Notes: generated from the sequence alone by a model not told the origin. Positions 8,592 to 17,258 are shown, counted from the stretch's first letter. The stretch: 19,476 nucleotides of DNA from CAYLTX01 sp046545675 (GCA_046545675.1 JBKGZI010000061.1:1-19476); one strand, 5' to 3'. A program made the numbers and translations.

Positions 8592-9206
8592 ATGTCCAAA
8601 GAGTTTTGGGACGAAAAATTCGGCATCGACGATTTCCGCTACGGCACCACGCCCAACGCCTTTGTCGAGGCGCAGGCGCTGCGAGTCATCAAGCCGCAGG
8701 GAAAGGTGCTCTGCCTGGGCGCCGGTGAGGGCCGAAACCCGGTCTGGCTGGCCAAGCAGGGCTTCGAGGTCACCGCGCTGGACCAGTCCACCAAGGGCTT
8801 GGAGAAGCTGCGCCGCCTCGCCGAAGAACGGGACGTCGAGATCGACACCGTCGAGTCCACCGTCGAGGCATGGCAGCCCGAGGCGGAGAGCTACGACGCG
8901 GTGGTCATCACCTTCTTACATCTGGCCGCGGACGTGCGCCCGGAGATCCACGCCAAGGTCGTCGAGGCGCTCGCTCACGGCGGTGTGGTCGTCATGGAGG
9001 CGTTCACACCCCTGCAAATCGAGCGCGGCCGCGAAAGCGGCGGCCCGCCCAGCGTCGCGATGATGTACACCCCCGAGATGCTGCGCGAGGACTTCGCCGC
9101 CCTCGACATCGAGGTGCTCGAGGAGCAGACCGTCGAACTCGACGAGGGCCCCGGCCACCGCGGCCCCGGCGAGGTGGTGCGCCTGGTCGCCAGGAAAACC
9201 GGCTGA
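8592..9206 (+). CDS. class I SAM-dependent methyltransferase, TehB/TPMT-like (204 aa)
   Basis: This is a small cytoplasmic methyltransferase. The opening FWDEKFGIDDFRYGTTPNAF resembles the start of TehB- and thiopurine-methyltransferase-like proteins. SAM-binding motif I, VLCLGAGEGRNPVWLA, is at 39-54, the acidic ribose contact is in ALDQS (62-66), and YDAVVITFLHL (91-101) is motif IV. No specificity residues can be read, so the substrate (an oxyanion or thiol-type small molecule is usual for the group) is open. ATG at 8592 is chosen because AGGAG lies seven bases upstream and the family starts at this Met. It begins 34 nt after ppsA and is probably in the same transcript. The string AGGAGCACGGT at the ribosome site also occurs at the 3' end of ppsA, a small local duplication. 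Confidence 0.85.
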   Translation: MSKEFWDEKFGIDDFRYGTTPNAFVEAQALRVIKPQGKVLCLGAGEGRNPVWLAKQGFEVTALDQSTKGLEKLRRLAEERDVEIDTVESTVEAWQPEAESYDAVVITFLHLAADVRPEIHAKVVEALAHGGVVVMEAFTPLQIERGRESGGPPSVAMMYTPEMLREDFAALDIEVLEEQTVELDEGPGHRGPGEVVRLVARKTG

Positions 9207-9247
9207 GGGTGCACCGATTTATCTGAGATCGGAAGCCCGAGGTGGAA

Positions 9248-10114
9248 ATGAAGTCCCAAAAGTCGCTAAGTGTGCTGACGGTGGCCGTCGCTCTATTATC
9301 AACGATAGCGGCGGCCGTCGGCGTCTTCTCGGGCGGAGGGGACGGTCCGTTTACAATCACCTCGGTGCGCGGGGAAGAGGTCCTGATCTACGGTGAGGGC
9401 ATCTACCGGCACATGACCGCCGATGTCGCCCCCCAGGAAATTGCCCAGGACGTCATCACCCTGGTGGCCGGCGTCCCGATGCTTGTCATCGGCCTGCTTC
9501 TGGCGCGCCGCGGCAGCCTCAGGGCTAAGCTGCTCATGACCGGAACGCTGGGTTATTTCATGGTGACCTACGTCTTCTATCTGGTCATGGGCATGTATAA
9601 CGAGCTCTTCCTCGTCTATGTCGTGCTGGCTGGGAGCAGCTTCTATGCGTTCGTGCTGGCAATGATGTCCTTCGATCTGGACAGGCTGCCCGAATGCTTC
9701 GGCGAGCAAGCGCCGCGGCGGTTTGTCGGCGGCTTTTTGATCTTCAACGCCGTGGCGATTGCCTTGCTGTGGCTCGGGGTCGTGGTGCCTCCGCTTGTGG
9801 AGGGGGTCTACCCACCGGAGGTCGCACACTACACCACGTTGATCGTCCAGGGCCTGGATCTATCGATCTTGCTCCCCGCCTCGTTTCTGTCGGGCATCTT
9901 GCTCATCAAGAAAAAGCCGCTCGGCTATCTGCTCGGCCCGGTCTATATCGTTTTCTTGGCGATCCTGATGACGGCGCTGGTCGGCAAGGTGATCGGTCAG
10001 ATGCTGGTGGGCGTCGACGTCGGCGGACCGGTGTTGGTCATCATCCCGGTCATCACTCTTACGGCGATCGTCGGAGCCGTGTTGATGCTGCGCAGCGTGC
10101 GCTCACCCGCATAA
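9248..10114 (+). CDS. eight-helix integral membrane protein of unknown function (288 aa)
   Basis: I do not recognise a named family. Hydrophobic segments lie at about residues 8-28, 68-87, 96-116, 119-139, 160-181, 205-221, 226-248 and 260-281. Between the first two helices is a soluble loop of about 40 residues (GPFTITSVRGEEVLIYGEGI, then YRHMTADVAPQE). Charged clusters RRGSLRAK (88-95) and KKKP (221-224) mark likely cytoplasmic loops. It has no obvious transport or enzymatic signature. ATG at 9248 is chosen over the in-frame GTG at 9242, since GAGGTGG then serves as ribosome site. It begins 41 nt after the methyltransferase and likely ends the ppsA transcript, but the short gap alone does not show a linked function. 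Confidence 0.8.
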   Translation: MKSQKSLSVLTVAVALLSTIAAAVGVFSGGGDGPFTITSVRGEEVLIYGEGIYRHMTADVAPQEIAQDVITLVAGVPMLVIGLLLARRGSLRAKLLMTGTLGYFMVTYVFYLVMGMYNELFLVYVVLAGSSFYAFVLAMMSFDLDRLPECFGEQAPRRFVGGFLIFNAVAIALLWLGVVVPPLVEGVYPPEVAHYTTLIVQGLDLSILLPASFLSGILLIKKKPLGYLLGPVYIVFLAILMTALVGKVIGQMLVGVDVGGPVLVIIPVITLTAIVGAVLMLRSVRSPA

Positions 10115-10121
10115 ATACTGC

Positions 10122-10147
10122 TCGACATCGCCCCTGGCACGATGTTG
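10122..10147 (-). repeat. single copy of the dispersed palindromic repeat
   Basis: The sequence, in the inverse orientation to the block at 5833-5932, has arms CGACATCG and CGATGTTG around the loop CCCCTGGCA, giving an 8-bp stem with one G-U pair. It begins 8 nt after the stop of the membrane-protein gene, so it may act as a 3'-end hairpin. A partly similar stretch with CGATGTCGGGACACC follows at about 10156. Confidence 0.7.
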
Positions 10148-10200
10148 GGACCGTACGATGTCGGGACACCACCAGGTCATGGGGCGCAGTTCAAATCATC

Positions 10201-10232
10201 GCGCCCCGAGCCAATGAGATGACTCGGGGCGC
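10201..10232. terminator. perfect 10-bp GC-rich hairpin between convergent genes
   Basis: Arms GCGCCCCGAG (10201-10210) and CTCGGGGCGC (10223-10232) are perfectly complementary around a 12-nt loop. It lies in the 384-bp gap between convergent genes, which suits a shared 3'-end structure. No T-run follows on either side, so it is not a standard intrinsic terminator. Confidence 0.4.
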
Positions 10233-10313
10233 TGAGGCTAAGTACAGACACGTAAGTTGTGTGGTTTACGAATCATGCCGGGCTTTACGTACCGCCTCGA
10301 GAAGACGCACCTG

Positions 10314-10373
10314 TTCTTGGTTCTTGGTTCTTGGTTCTTGGTTCTTGGTTCTTGGTTCTTGGTTCTTGGTTCT
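10314..10373. repeat. heptanucleotide array, eight perfect TTCTTGG units
   Basis: Eight uninterrupted TTCTTGG units (10314-10369) are followed by a partial TTCT. An inverted copy, AGAACCAAGAACC at 10393-10405, can pair with the end of the array (10361-10373) as a perfect 13-bp stem around a 19-nt loop. It is intergenic and interrupts no recognised gene. Related imperfect units occur at 711-736 and in 18176-18262. Confidence 0.93.
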
Positions 10374-10498
10374 AATTGCAGCGTCTTTACCGAGAACCAA
10401 GAACCGTGGCGAATCAAAATAATGCGCCGAGTGTCTCGGACTGCTCGTAATGAACAAGATTTCCGAGACTGTACTTAGCGAGAGTTGGGTCGTGGCGG

Positions 10499-12448
10499 TC
10501 AGCCGCCCATACAGCTTCCGAAGCTGCAGGTCGCGTCGCCGCAGCATTGGCTATCCTCGGTGCAATCGGCGCCGAGTGGCGAGCATTCGAGCAGCGTGCA
10601 CTGGCCCTCGCTGCAGACCAGCGGAGAGCAGCAGTCGGAGTCGACGCTACAATCGTCATCCTGCGTGCCGCAGGAGTCGTCTCCGCCGTCGGGTTCACCG
10701 GCATCGTCGGAGCCGCCGGCGTCGGCGTCACCTGCGTCATCGCCTGCGTCCGTGCCGGCGTCGGCGTCCGGGTCGGGGTCCGGCTCAGTCGGGTCGGGAC
10801 AATCGTCGCCGACGCTGGTCACCCGCCGGTCATAGTGGAAGCGGGCGTGCACGTTCGAGGCGAAATCCTGGACATAGAGTGCCCCGAAGATCTCGGTCTC
10901 GACGTTATTGTTGATGCCTCCGGGCACCACGTACAGATTGGCGCCGGCGTAGAGCCGGTTGTTGATGGATAGGCCGTTGTCCCCGCCGATATACACCCGC
11001 ATCAGCGCGGGGTGGTTCGGCGAGCCCAGGTCCAATTGGTTGCTCGAGGTGACGTCGCCGGCCACGAACAGGTCGAGCTGGCCGTCGGAGTCGGCCGAGA
11101 TCGTAATGTCCTGGGCGTTGACATCACCGCCGACGTACACCGCGGTGTTGCCGTGGGCGACGATGGTGATCGAGTTGCCCTGAATCGAGTCCAGATAGTA
11201 GTTGCCGCAGGGCAGGTCCAGGCGCGTGCTTCCCACGCTGGACAGGGCGTCGGACTCCAGACCGATCAGCGCGTTGTCGTTGTCGAGCTCGCGGTCGGCC
11301 ACGATATCGGCGATGGGCACGCGATCTTCGGAATCGCACTCGGTGCAGGCCTGGGGCACGGAGACGTCCTCGTATTCGAGGTCGGCGTAGGTCGTGTTGT
11401 TGCCGGGGTCGGTATTGGGCCGAAGGTGCAGCGTTCCGCCGACGTCGAAGAAGGTGGAGATCATCAGGTCGCCCTCGACGAAGGCGTCGTCTCCCACGCT
11501 CAAGTCCCCGACGTTGACCGGACCACCCGAGTACAGACGCTGGCTGACCTCATTGTCGCCGAGCATGTCCACGCCGGACTGACCGGAGACCCAAAGAGAG
11601 CCGGTGATCGTCGAACGGTTGCCGACGTTGTAGGCGCCGTTGACTCCGACGCCACCCCCGAAGCCTCCCGGCTGGTAGGAGCCCAATGTACTGTCGTAGG
11701 CGTCGGCCAGCAGATCGTTGTTCATATTGACGTTCTCGCAGGAGCAAAGCGCCCACCGAAAGGTGTTTTCGGCGAGGTTGCCCGCGCAGCTCTCGCGCTC
11801 GCCGACCGCACCACCGATGTCGATGGGCGGGCCGCCGTCGGCGCACGTGTCGGGCTCGTCGTAGTCGAGCAACGTTGGCACACAGCTTCCCTGGGCGCAG
11901 CCTTCGCCGTCCTCGCAGGTGATGCCACATCCGCCGCAGTGGTCGCTATCGGTATTCGTGTCCACGCAGCTTCGGTCGCACGCGCTCAGTTGACCCATAC
12001 ATTGGTCGCCGTCCAGGCATTGGCCGCCCGAGCAGACCTGGTCGTCGTCGCAGGTCTCACCGCAGGCCCCACAATTGTCGGGGTCGGTGTTGGTGGGTGT
12101 GCATTCTCCGTCACAGACGCGCTGGTAGGCGGGGCATTCGTCGTCCTCGACGATGCCACCGTCTTGCTCTCCACCGTCAGCGTCTCCGGGATCGATGTCG
12201 GTGGGTGCGTCGCCGGGGTCGGTATCGGTGGTGTCCGCGGCGTCACTGGCGTCACTGGTAGGCTCAGCGTCGATGGTTCCGCCGTCGCCGATATCCTCCC
12301 CGGAGGTGTCTGCTCCGCCGATATTGTTGGGAGAGCCAGGCTCCTCGTCGCACGAGCCGCATCCGGCGCCCGCCGTCATCAAAAACAATGCGCAAATACA
12401 GCCGACTATCTTGAAGGCGAGTGGTCCAGCCTGATTCTCAAAACGCAT
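10499..12448 (-). CDS. cysteine-rich secreted lipoprotein with Asp-rich linkers (649 aa)
   Basis: The N-terminus has a basic/hydrophobic signal ending at Cys30 (LFLMTAGAGC), a probable though imperfect lipobox, so the protein is likely anchored at the cell surface. Residues 35-103 are an Asp/Gly/Thr-rich linker. Two repeats follow (105-144 and 150-189) with identical spacing: C-x6-C-x3-C-x9-C-x2-C-x3-C-x5-C-x4-C; such GACG/GQC modules are common in myxobacterial and bradymonad surface proteins. Residues 210-545 are Gly/Asn-rich with short beta-repeats (NVGNRSTITGSLWVSGQ, VYVGGDVNAQDITIS), resembling a beta-solenoid or polymer-forming fold. A second Asp/Ala linker (548-592) leads to two six-cysteine modules at 593-646. 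ATG at 12448 has GGGAG upstream. The function is unknown; adhesion or surface display is a guess. Confidence 0.87.
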   Translation of the reverse strand: MRFENQAGPLAFKIVGCICALFLMTAGAGCGSCDEEPGSPNNIGGADTSGEDIGDGGTIDAEPTSDASDAADTTDTDPGDAPTDIDPGDADGGEQDGGIVEDDECPAYQRVCDGECTPTNTDPDNCGACGETCDDDQVCSGGQCLDGDQCMGQLSACDRSCVDTNTDSDHCGGCGITCEDGEGCAQGSCVPTLLDYDEPDTCADGGPPIDIGGAVGERESCAGNLAENTFRWALCSCENVNMNNDLLADAYDSTLGSYQPGGFGGGVGVNGAYNVGNRSTITGSLWVSGQSGVDMLGDNEVSQRLYSGGPVNVGDLSVGDDAFVEGDLMISTFFDVGGTLHLRPNTDPGNNTTYADLEYEDVSVPQACTECDSEDRVPIADIVADRELDNDNALIGLESDALSSVGSTRLDLPCGNYYLDSIQGNSITIVAHGNTAVYVGGDVNAQDITISADSDGQLDLFVAGDVTSSNQLDLGSPNHPALMRVYIGGDNGLSINNRLYAGANLYVVPGGINNNVETEIFGALYVQDFASNVHARFHYDRRVTSVGDDCPDPTEPDPDPDADAGTDAGDDAGDADAGGSDDAGEPDGGDDSCGTQDDDCSVDSDCCSPLVCSEGQCTLLECSPLGADCTEDSQCCGDATCSFGSCMGG

Positions 12449-12520
12449 ATATATTCTCCCAAAATTTTACAGTCGGTTGATCTGCTCGATCAGCAGCCCG
12501 ATGTTCTTCTTCGCACCTTC

Positions 12521-12549
12521 ATCATACCCGAGTCGGCATCGTCTCGAAA
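12521..12549 (-). promoter_or_regulatory. possible sigma-70 promoter of the cysteine-rich lipoprotein gene
   Basis: Read leftwards, TATGAT (12526-12521) preceded by GGG is a good -10 element. The -35 position 17 bp away is TTTCGA, a three-of-six match. The leader to the ATG at 12448 would be about 65 nt. Confidence 0.3.
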
Positions 12550-12620
12550 CCCCGCGTTGGGCCCCGGAGAGGCCGATTGAGGGCGGGTGGGCGCCGTTTT
12601 TTTAGCGCCTTCTTATTGTG

Positions 12621-13031
12621 GTGTGGGCGCCTCCGTTCTACACTGGGAGGTTATGCCCGACAGATGCCCTGGCGCAATCTGCGCCCTACCTACCGGGGCC
12701 GCTATCTTGGATTCTCGTGTAAAAGGTCTTCTACGCCTCCTTGCATACGAATCATCTTCGCGTGGCCAACGGGAGGTCATCGACGGGTCGTCGACCAGCA
12801 CCCGCGGTAAGTCTCCTCGCACGGCATCGCGTCTGGGTGTCGAGGGCCATACGGCCCGTACCGGTCAGTCGGCGGAGACTGCAAAACGCCCGTCAGGTGT
12901 ATTCTCTCGAGCCAAGATAGGTACCGACGAGACGCGCTTGACGGGCATCAGCAGGGCCGGGACAATCGCGCTTTTCTGCTGAGTCGATTGCTTTAATGTG
13001 TACGCTAATCGTGCACGGGCGGTGTTTTTTT
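12621..13031. other. hairpin-rich intergenic region, possible structured RNA
   Basis: No convincing gene lies in 12449-13166. The stretch contains a series of inverted repeats: GGGC..CCTCC with GGAGG..GCCC (12625-12658), GGCGC/GCGCC (near 12672-12686), CGACG/CGTCG (12781-12793), CACCC/GGGTG (12799-12839), GGGCC-ATAC-GGCCC (12844-12857), CAGTC/GACTG (12866-12881), GCCCGTCA/TGACGGGC (12888-12946) and TCAGCAG/CTGCTGA (12948-12982). A run of seven T follows at 13025-13031, after CACGGGCGGTG. I could not match it to RNase P, tmRNA, SRP or 6S RNA. The strand is uncertain; the T-run favours plus. Confidence 0.35.
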
Positions 13032-13166
13032 GTCTTTGACTTGTAAAATGATGGAAACCACATCAAGATAGAGTCAAGTGTATTCTAAATAACCGAAGTG
13101 AGGGCCGGTCCCTCCAACCCAATGGCTGTGACCAAGCAGCGGCAAACTGTTACGAGTGAGAGTTCA

Positions 13167-16100
13167 ATGATGCACCAATCGAAAGAGACTGACGCGGGAA
13201 TAATCGTCAGGTGGCGCATTCCGCGCTACTTTTTGGGCCTACTTCTGATCGTCGGCATGGGAGTGGCCGGCTGCAGCGAAGAAGTCAGCGGGCCGGATCC
13301 GGGCATCGAAGATCCGGTCGCCGGTGAGGCGCTGCCGGTGAGCCCGGGGATCGTATGCCAAGAGCAACACCCCGAGGAGGGTACGAGCGTCGAGGTTACC
13401 GGGGAAGACTTCTCGCCGGTGACGGTGGGTCTTCCCGACGATCCCACCGTGGCGCTGCCGTCGCTGGCGCTGGTCAAGCAGACCACGCTGGGCGGCGAGG
13501 CCGAGGCCGGCGAGACGGTCGCCTATGACAGCGAGCCCGGCGAGACGAACGCGTCGCTGCTGAGCTGGGAGAGCCAGACGACGATGGCGTTTCGCATCCT
13601 CGACCAGCTCGCGCTGGCCGAGGGCGACGAGGGCCAGATTCCCACCGGCGTCTACGACGTGCAGGTGACCAACCCCAATGACAGTGAGGCCACCTCGGCC
13701 GGATCGCTGGCGGTCGCGCCGCGCCCGACCGTCGACGAGGTAAGCCCGGGCATCGTATGCGTGGCCGATGAGGACAAGACGATCACGTTGACCGGCCAGA
13801 CGGTGTTGCGCATCGACGACGAACAGGCCGTCGTGCGCATCGCCGGCACCGACTTCCCGGTCGATTCACTCGAGGGTTGCACCCCGGTCGCCCACGAGGG
13901 CTTGGACGCAGAGTTCTGCGATGAAGTGACGGTCACTCTCGGCCAGGGCTCGATCGAGCCGGGCTTGGAAGACGTGGTCATCGGCAACCCCGAGACCGCC
14001 GCATGTGACAGCCGACCCGAAGAAGATGACGTCCAGTTGCGGGTCGCGGCGGCCCCCGAGATCACCGGCGTCGAGCCGGCGTTGGTGTGTACCGCCCAGG
14101 GCACACAGACCGTGACGCTGCTCGGCGAGAACTTCCTCGAAATTGATGGGGCGTTGCCCGACGTCACCGTCGATGGTGACGCAGTCAACGTCCAGAGCAT
14201 CGACGGCTGCAGTGAGTTGGAGACCCAGGGCGCCGACGTGGAGACCTGCACCGAGGTCACCGTCGAGCTCGAGCAAGATGACACCATCACCGACGTCAAT
14301 CGCCCCGAGATCGTGTTGACCAACCCGGCCCCGGCCGATTGTAGCGGTAGCAGCACCGACGAACTGGTCGTCGTGCCCCCGCCGACGATCACCGCCATCG
14401 AACCGGCCAACCTTTGTCGCGGCACGCAGGGCCCGTTCGATATCACCGTCACCGGCGAGGCCTTTTTGCAGACCGACGCCGAGACCTTCACCGTGGCGGT
14501 CGACGGAGACGAGGTCACCCCGACCAATATCACCGATTGCACCGACCTGGAGGTCCCCGGCGAGACCGTCGAGGCATGTACCTCCTTCGATCTCGAGATC
14601 GACCCGGACACCTCGACGACCGGCGGCATCGAGATCGAGATCACCAACCCCGGTGACTCGGCCTGTGACCTGAGCAGCAGCCAGGTCTTCGCGGTCGTCG
14701 AGCCGCCGACGATCACCGGGGTCGACCCGCCCAATATTTGCAGCGACGAGCCGGAGACGCTGACCATCAACGGCTCCGGATTTGCCTCGGGAGCGACGGT
14801 CAATATCGGAGGCGTCGACGCCTCGACCGTCACGGTGGCCGACGACGGAAGCTCCATCGAAGCGGAGTATCCCTCGGGGCTGCCGGCCGGTACGCACGAC
14901 GTCACCGTCCAGAATGGCCCGGGTTGTGAGAGCTCCCTGCCCAACGCCGTGGATGTCGACCCGACCCCGCTGGTCTTCTTCGTCGATCCCCCGGTGGTCT
15001 ACAACGAGATCGCCATCGAGGCGACCATCTTCACCACCGGCCTGACCGCCGAGGCTTCCAGCGTCGAGGTTGTCGCTGACGACGGTACGGCCACCGCGCT
15101 GACCAACGTACGCAGCCCGACACGCGTTAACCGCATCCTGGGCACGATCCCCGCAGACGTCGATCCCGGCGTCTACGACGTGCGCGTGACCAGTGATATC
15201 GGGTGTTCGGGCGAGCTCGAAGACGCGATCACGATCACCGAAGACGCGACCATCGACCTCGAATCGGTGGAGCCAGCGTTCGTCTCTTCGACGATATCCA
15301 CCGGCGTGACCATCGAGGCGGATCCGGCCTCGAGCGTGAAGTTCGAGGAGACTCCGCGCGTTTATCTCAACCCGAACCCCGCCCAGGCCGGCGCCGTGGC
15401 CACTGCGCTACGCGCCGTGGAGTTCCAGGACGATGAGACGCTCAGCGCGGTCGTCCCCGGCGGGCTCGCCTCGGGCACCTACGACCTCATCGTGGTCAAC
15501 CCCGGCGGCGACGTCGGCGTGCTCACCGAAGGCCTGACCGTGACTGTCGAGGAGCCGCCACTTATTACTGGCGTGCAGCCCGGCTCGTTCGACGCCGGCG
15601 ACACCACCTCGGCGACCGTCTTCGGCGAAGACTTCCAGAGCGGAGCGACCGTCGAGTTCACCTGTGATTTGAACGGCACGACGTCGACACCGCCGATCAC
15701 CACCGACAACGTCACCTCCACCGAGATCGACATCACCGCGGACATGGGCAATGTCTCGTCGGGCAACGTCTGCTTGGTGCGCGTGATCAATCCGGATGGA
15801 GCATCCTTCGAATTCTCGGCGGTCTCGGTCAAAGAGCCCGCACAGAACCTGTTCCCCTCGTCGTTCGCCAGCAATATGCAGGAGGCCAGGCGAGGCCTGG
15901 GACTCGAGGCGGGCCGTCCGACGGCCACCAGCCGGTTCTTGAACGCGATGGGCGGCGATGACGGCACTGAAGCCAACGCCAAGACCAGCGTCGAGTCGGC
16001 GCGCGTGGGCGTCTTTGGCGCGCTGAGCAACTGGTTTGACCAGCGCTACAGCCTGCCCGAGGCGCGTACGCTGTTATCGACGACGATCATCGGCCGGTAC

Positions 16101-17258
16101 ATCTACTTGATCGGCGGGAGCGACGGCACCGATAGCCAAGACACGCTGTATCGCGCTCAGATCCTCGACCCGCTGGCCGGCCCCGACGTGGTTGACCTCG
16201 ACGCCGAGCTTGGCGACGGCACCACCGGCCTGGAAGGCGGGCTGTGGTCTTATAAGGTCGCGGCCACCTTCCCCGACACCGATCCGGACAACCCCGGCGG
16301 AGAGTCGCTGCCCGGCGAGCTGTTGAGCGTGCAACTGCCCGACAACCCGGACAATATCATCTTGACGCTGACCTGGGATCAAGTTCCGGGCGCCGACGGC
16401 TACCGCATCTACCGTACCGAGGCGGCCGATGGCGACTCCGGGGACGTCGAGCTGTTGGCGGAAGTCAGCGGCAATTCCAATACGACCTACACCGACGACG
16501 CTCAGGACTCGGTCACCGCCGACGAAGTGCCGCTTCGCTCCGGCTCGTTGGGACAGTGGCGTGATATGACCGATTCGCAGCTCAATACCGCACGTTCCAG
16601 ACACGCCGCGGTGGCCGTCCAGAACCCCAACGACGCCAGCCAATACTTCCTATACGCCTTTGGCGGCCGGGACGCCGCCGGCGATGTGCTCGATAGCTAC
16701 GAGTGGGCGACGGTGGATGTGGCCGCCGACGGCAGTCAGACGGTCTCGGCATGGACCACTGGGAGCCGTGACATCGGCGCGGCCAAAGAGGGCCTTGTCG
16801 CCTGGGCAGTCACCGACCGCGAGAGCGGGGATGTGGCCTCCGACGAGACCTACCTCTTCGTGGGCACCGGATTTGCCAGCAACGGCCAAGCCACCGGCGA
16901 GATCACCTCGGGATTCCTCGACGCGTCGAGCACCGATGGCGATCTCAGCGCCGCCGGGGCGGATACGTTTGACGCTGAAAACGGCCCCAACCTGGCTCGG
17001 GGAGGTTCTGTGGGCGCCGCGGCCAATGACTACCTATTCATCATGGGCGGCGCGAGCGCCGATCTGGTCGGCAACGACCAGTCCGCCGAGATTACCCCCG
17101 GTCCGGATGTGGCCAACTGGGACGCCCTGGGCGACGGCACCCTGCAGGAGCGGCGCGTTTGGCCGGCGCTGGCCCAGGAGAGCGCGTTCTTCTTCATCGC
17201 CGGTGGCGGCGATGGCAACAACAACGCCCTGGATGTCGTCGAGCAGACGGTCAAGTAA
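13167..17258 (+). CDS. large TIG/IPT-repeat and kelch-like lipoprotein (1363 aa)
   Basis: The signal peptide YFLGLLLIVGMGVAGC ends in a perfect lipobox (VAGC, Cys36), so it is a lipoprotein exposed outside the inner membrane. Residues 50-890 consist of about eight immunoglobulin-like TIG/IPT repeats, each opening with a PxI..VxP phrase (PEITGVEPALVC, PTITAIEPANLC, PTITGVDPPNIC, PLITGVQPGSF). Several early repeats carry extra cysteines in a shared insert (GCSELETQGADVETC, DCTDLEVPGETVEAC). The C-terminal part (about 960-1363) has kelch-type strands YIYLIGG, FLYAFGG, YLFIMGG and FFFIAGG, with a fibronectin-III-like insert (LTWDQVPGADGYRIYRTE) near 1066. ATG at 13167 (or 13170) is chosen, since GAGTGAGAG lies upstream and it best fits a signal peptide; GTG at 13098 and ATG at 13122 are also in frame. 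It may bind glycans or partners; the real role is unknown. Confidence 0.88.
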   Translation: MMHQSKETDAGIIVRWRIPRYFLGLLLIVGMGVAGCSEEVSGPDPGIEDPVAGEALPVSPGIVCQEQHPEEGTSVEVTGEDFSPVTVGLPDDPTVALPSLALVKQTTLGGEAEAGETVAYDSEPGETNASLLSWESQTTMAFRILDQLALAEGDEGQIPTGVYDVQVTNPNDSEATSAGSLAVAPRPTVDEVSPGIVCVADEDKTITLTGQTVLRIDDEQAVVRIAGTDFPVDSLEGCTPVAHEGLDAEFCDEVTVTLGQGSIEPGLEDVVIGNPETAACDSRPEEDDVQLRVAAAPEITGVEPALVCTAQGTQTVTLLGENFLEIDGALPDVTVDGDAVNVQSIDGCSELETQGADVETCTEVTVELEQDDTITDVNRPEIVLTNPAPADCSGSSTDELVVVPPPTITAIEPANLCRGTQGPFDITVTGEAFLQTDAETFTVAVDGDEVTPTNITDCTDLEVPGETVEACTSFDLEIDPDTSTTGGIEIEITNPGDSACDLSSSQVFAVVEPPTITGVDPPNICSDEPETLTINGSGFASGATVNIGGVDASTVTVADDGSSIEAEYPSGLPAGTHDVTVQNGPGCESSLPNAVDVDPTPLVFFVDPPVVYNEIAIEATIFTTGLTAEASSVEVVADDGTATALTNVRSPTRVNRILGTIPADVDPGVYDVRVTSDIGCSGELEDAITITEDATIDLESVEPAFVSSTISTGVTIEADPASSVKFEETPRVYLNPNPAQAGAVATALRAVEFQDDETLSAVVPGGLASGTYDLIVVNPGGDVGVLTEGLTVTVEEPPLITGVQPGSFDAGDTTSATVFGEDFQSGATVEFTCDLNGTTSTPPITTDNVTSTEIDITADMGNVSSGNVCLVRVINPDGASFEFSAVSVKEPAQNLFPSSFASNMQEARRGLGLEAGRPTATSRFLNAMGGDDGTEANAKTSVESARVGVFGALSNWFDQRYSLPEARTLLSTTIIGRYIYLIGGSDGTDSQDTLYRAQILDPLAGPDVVDLDAELGDGTTGLEGGLWSYKVAATFPDTDPDNPGGESLPGELLSVQLPDNPDNIILTLTWDQVPGADGYRIYRTEAADGDSGDVELLAEVSGNSNTTYTDDAQDSVTADEVPLRSGSLGQWRDMTDSQLNTARSRHAAVAVQNPNDASQYFLYAFGGRDAAGDVLDSYEWATVDVAADGSQTVSAWTTGSRDIGAAKEGLVAWAVTDRESGDVASDETYLFVGTGFASNGQATGEITSGFLDASSTDGDLSAAGADTFDAENGPNLARGGSVGAAANDYLFIMGGASADLVGNDQSAEITPGPDVANWDALGDGTLQERRVWPALAQESAFFFIAGGGDGNNNALDVVEQTVK

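Noticed and set aside
10257..10478. Short open frames across the TTCTTGG array
   Set aside because: They encode only the repeat peptide (LVLGSWF units) on one strand and its counterpart on the other, which is expected from a heptamer array.
11012..12580. 522-codon open frame on the plus strand
   Set aside because: It is antisense to the cysteine-rich lipoprotein, whose signal peptide, repeated cysteine spacing and ribosome site are convincing. The frame has a low-complexity Val/Gly/Ala-rich product with no domain, typical of GC-rich shadow frames.
12587..12982. 131-codon open frame in the lipoprotein intergenic region
   Set aside because: It has no good ribosome site, no domain, and overlaps other equally open frames; the region is better described as hairpin-rich non-coding DNA.
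13652..14944. 430-codon Ser/Val-rich open frame on the minus strand
   Set aside because: It is the complement of the TIG-repeat region; its repetitive composition mirrors the repeats on the other strand.
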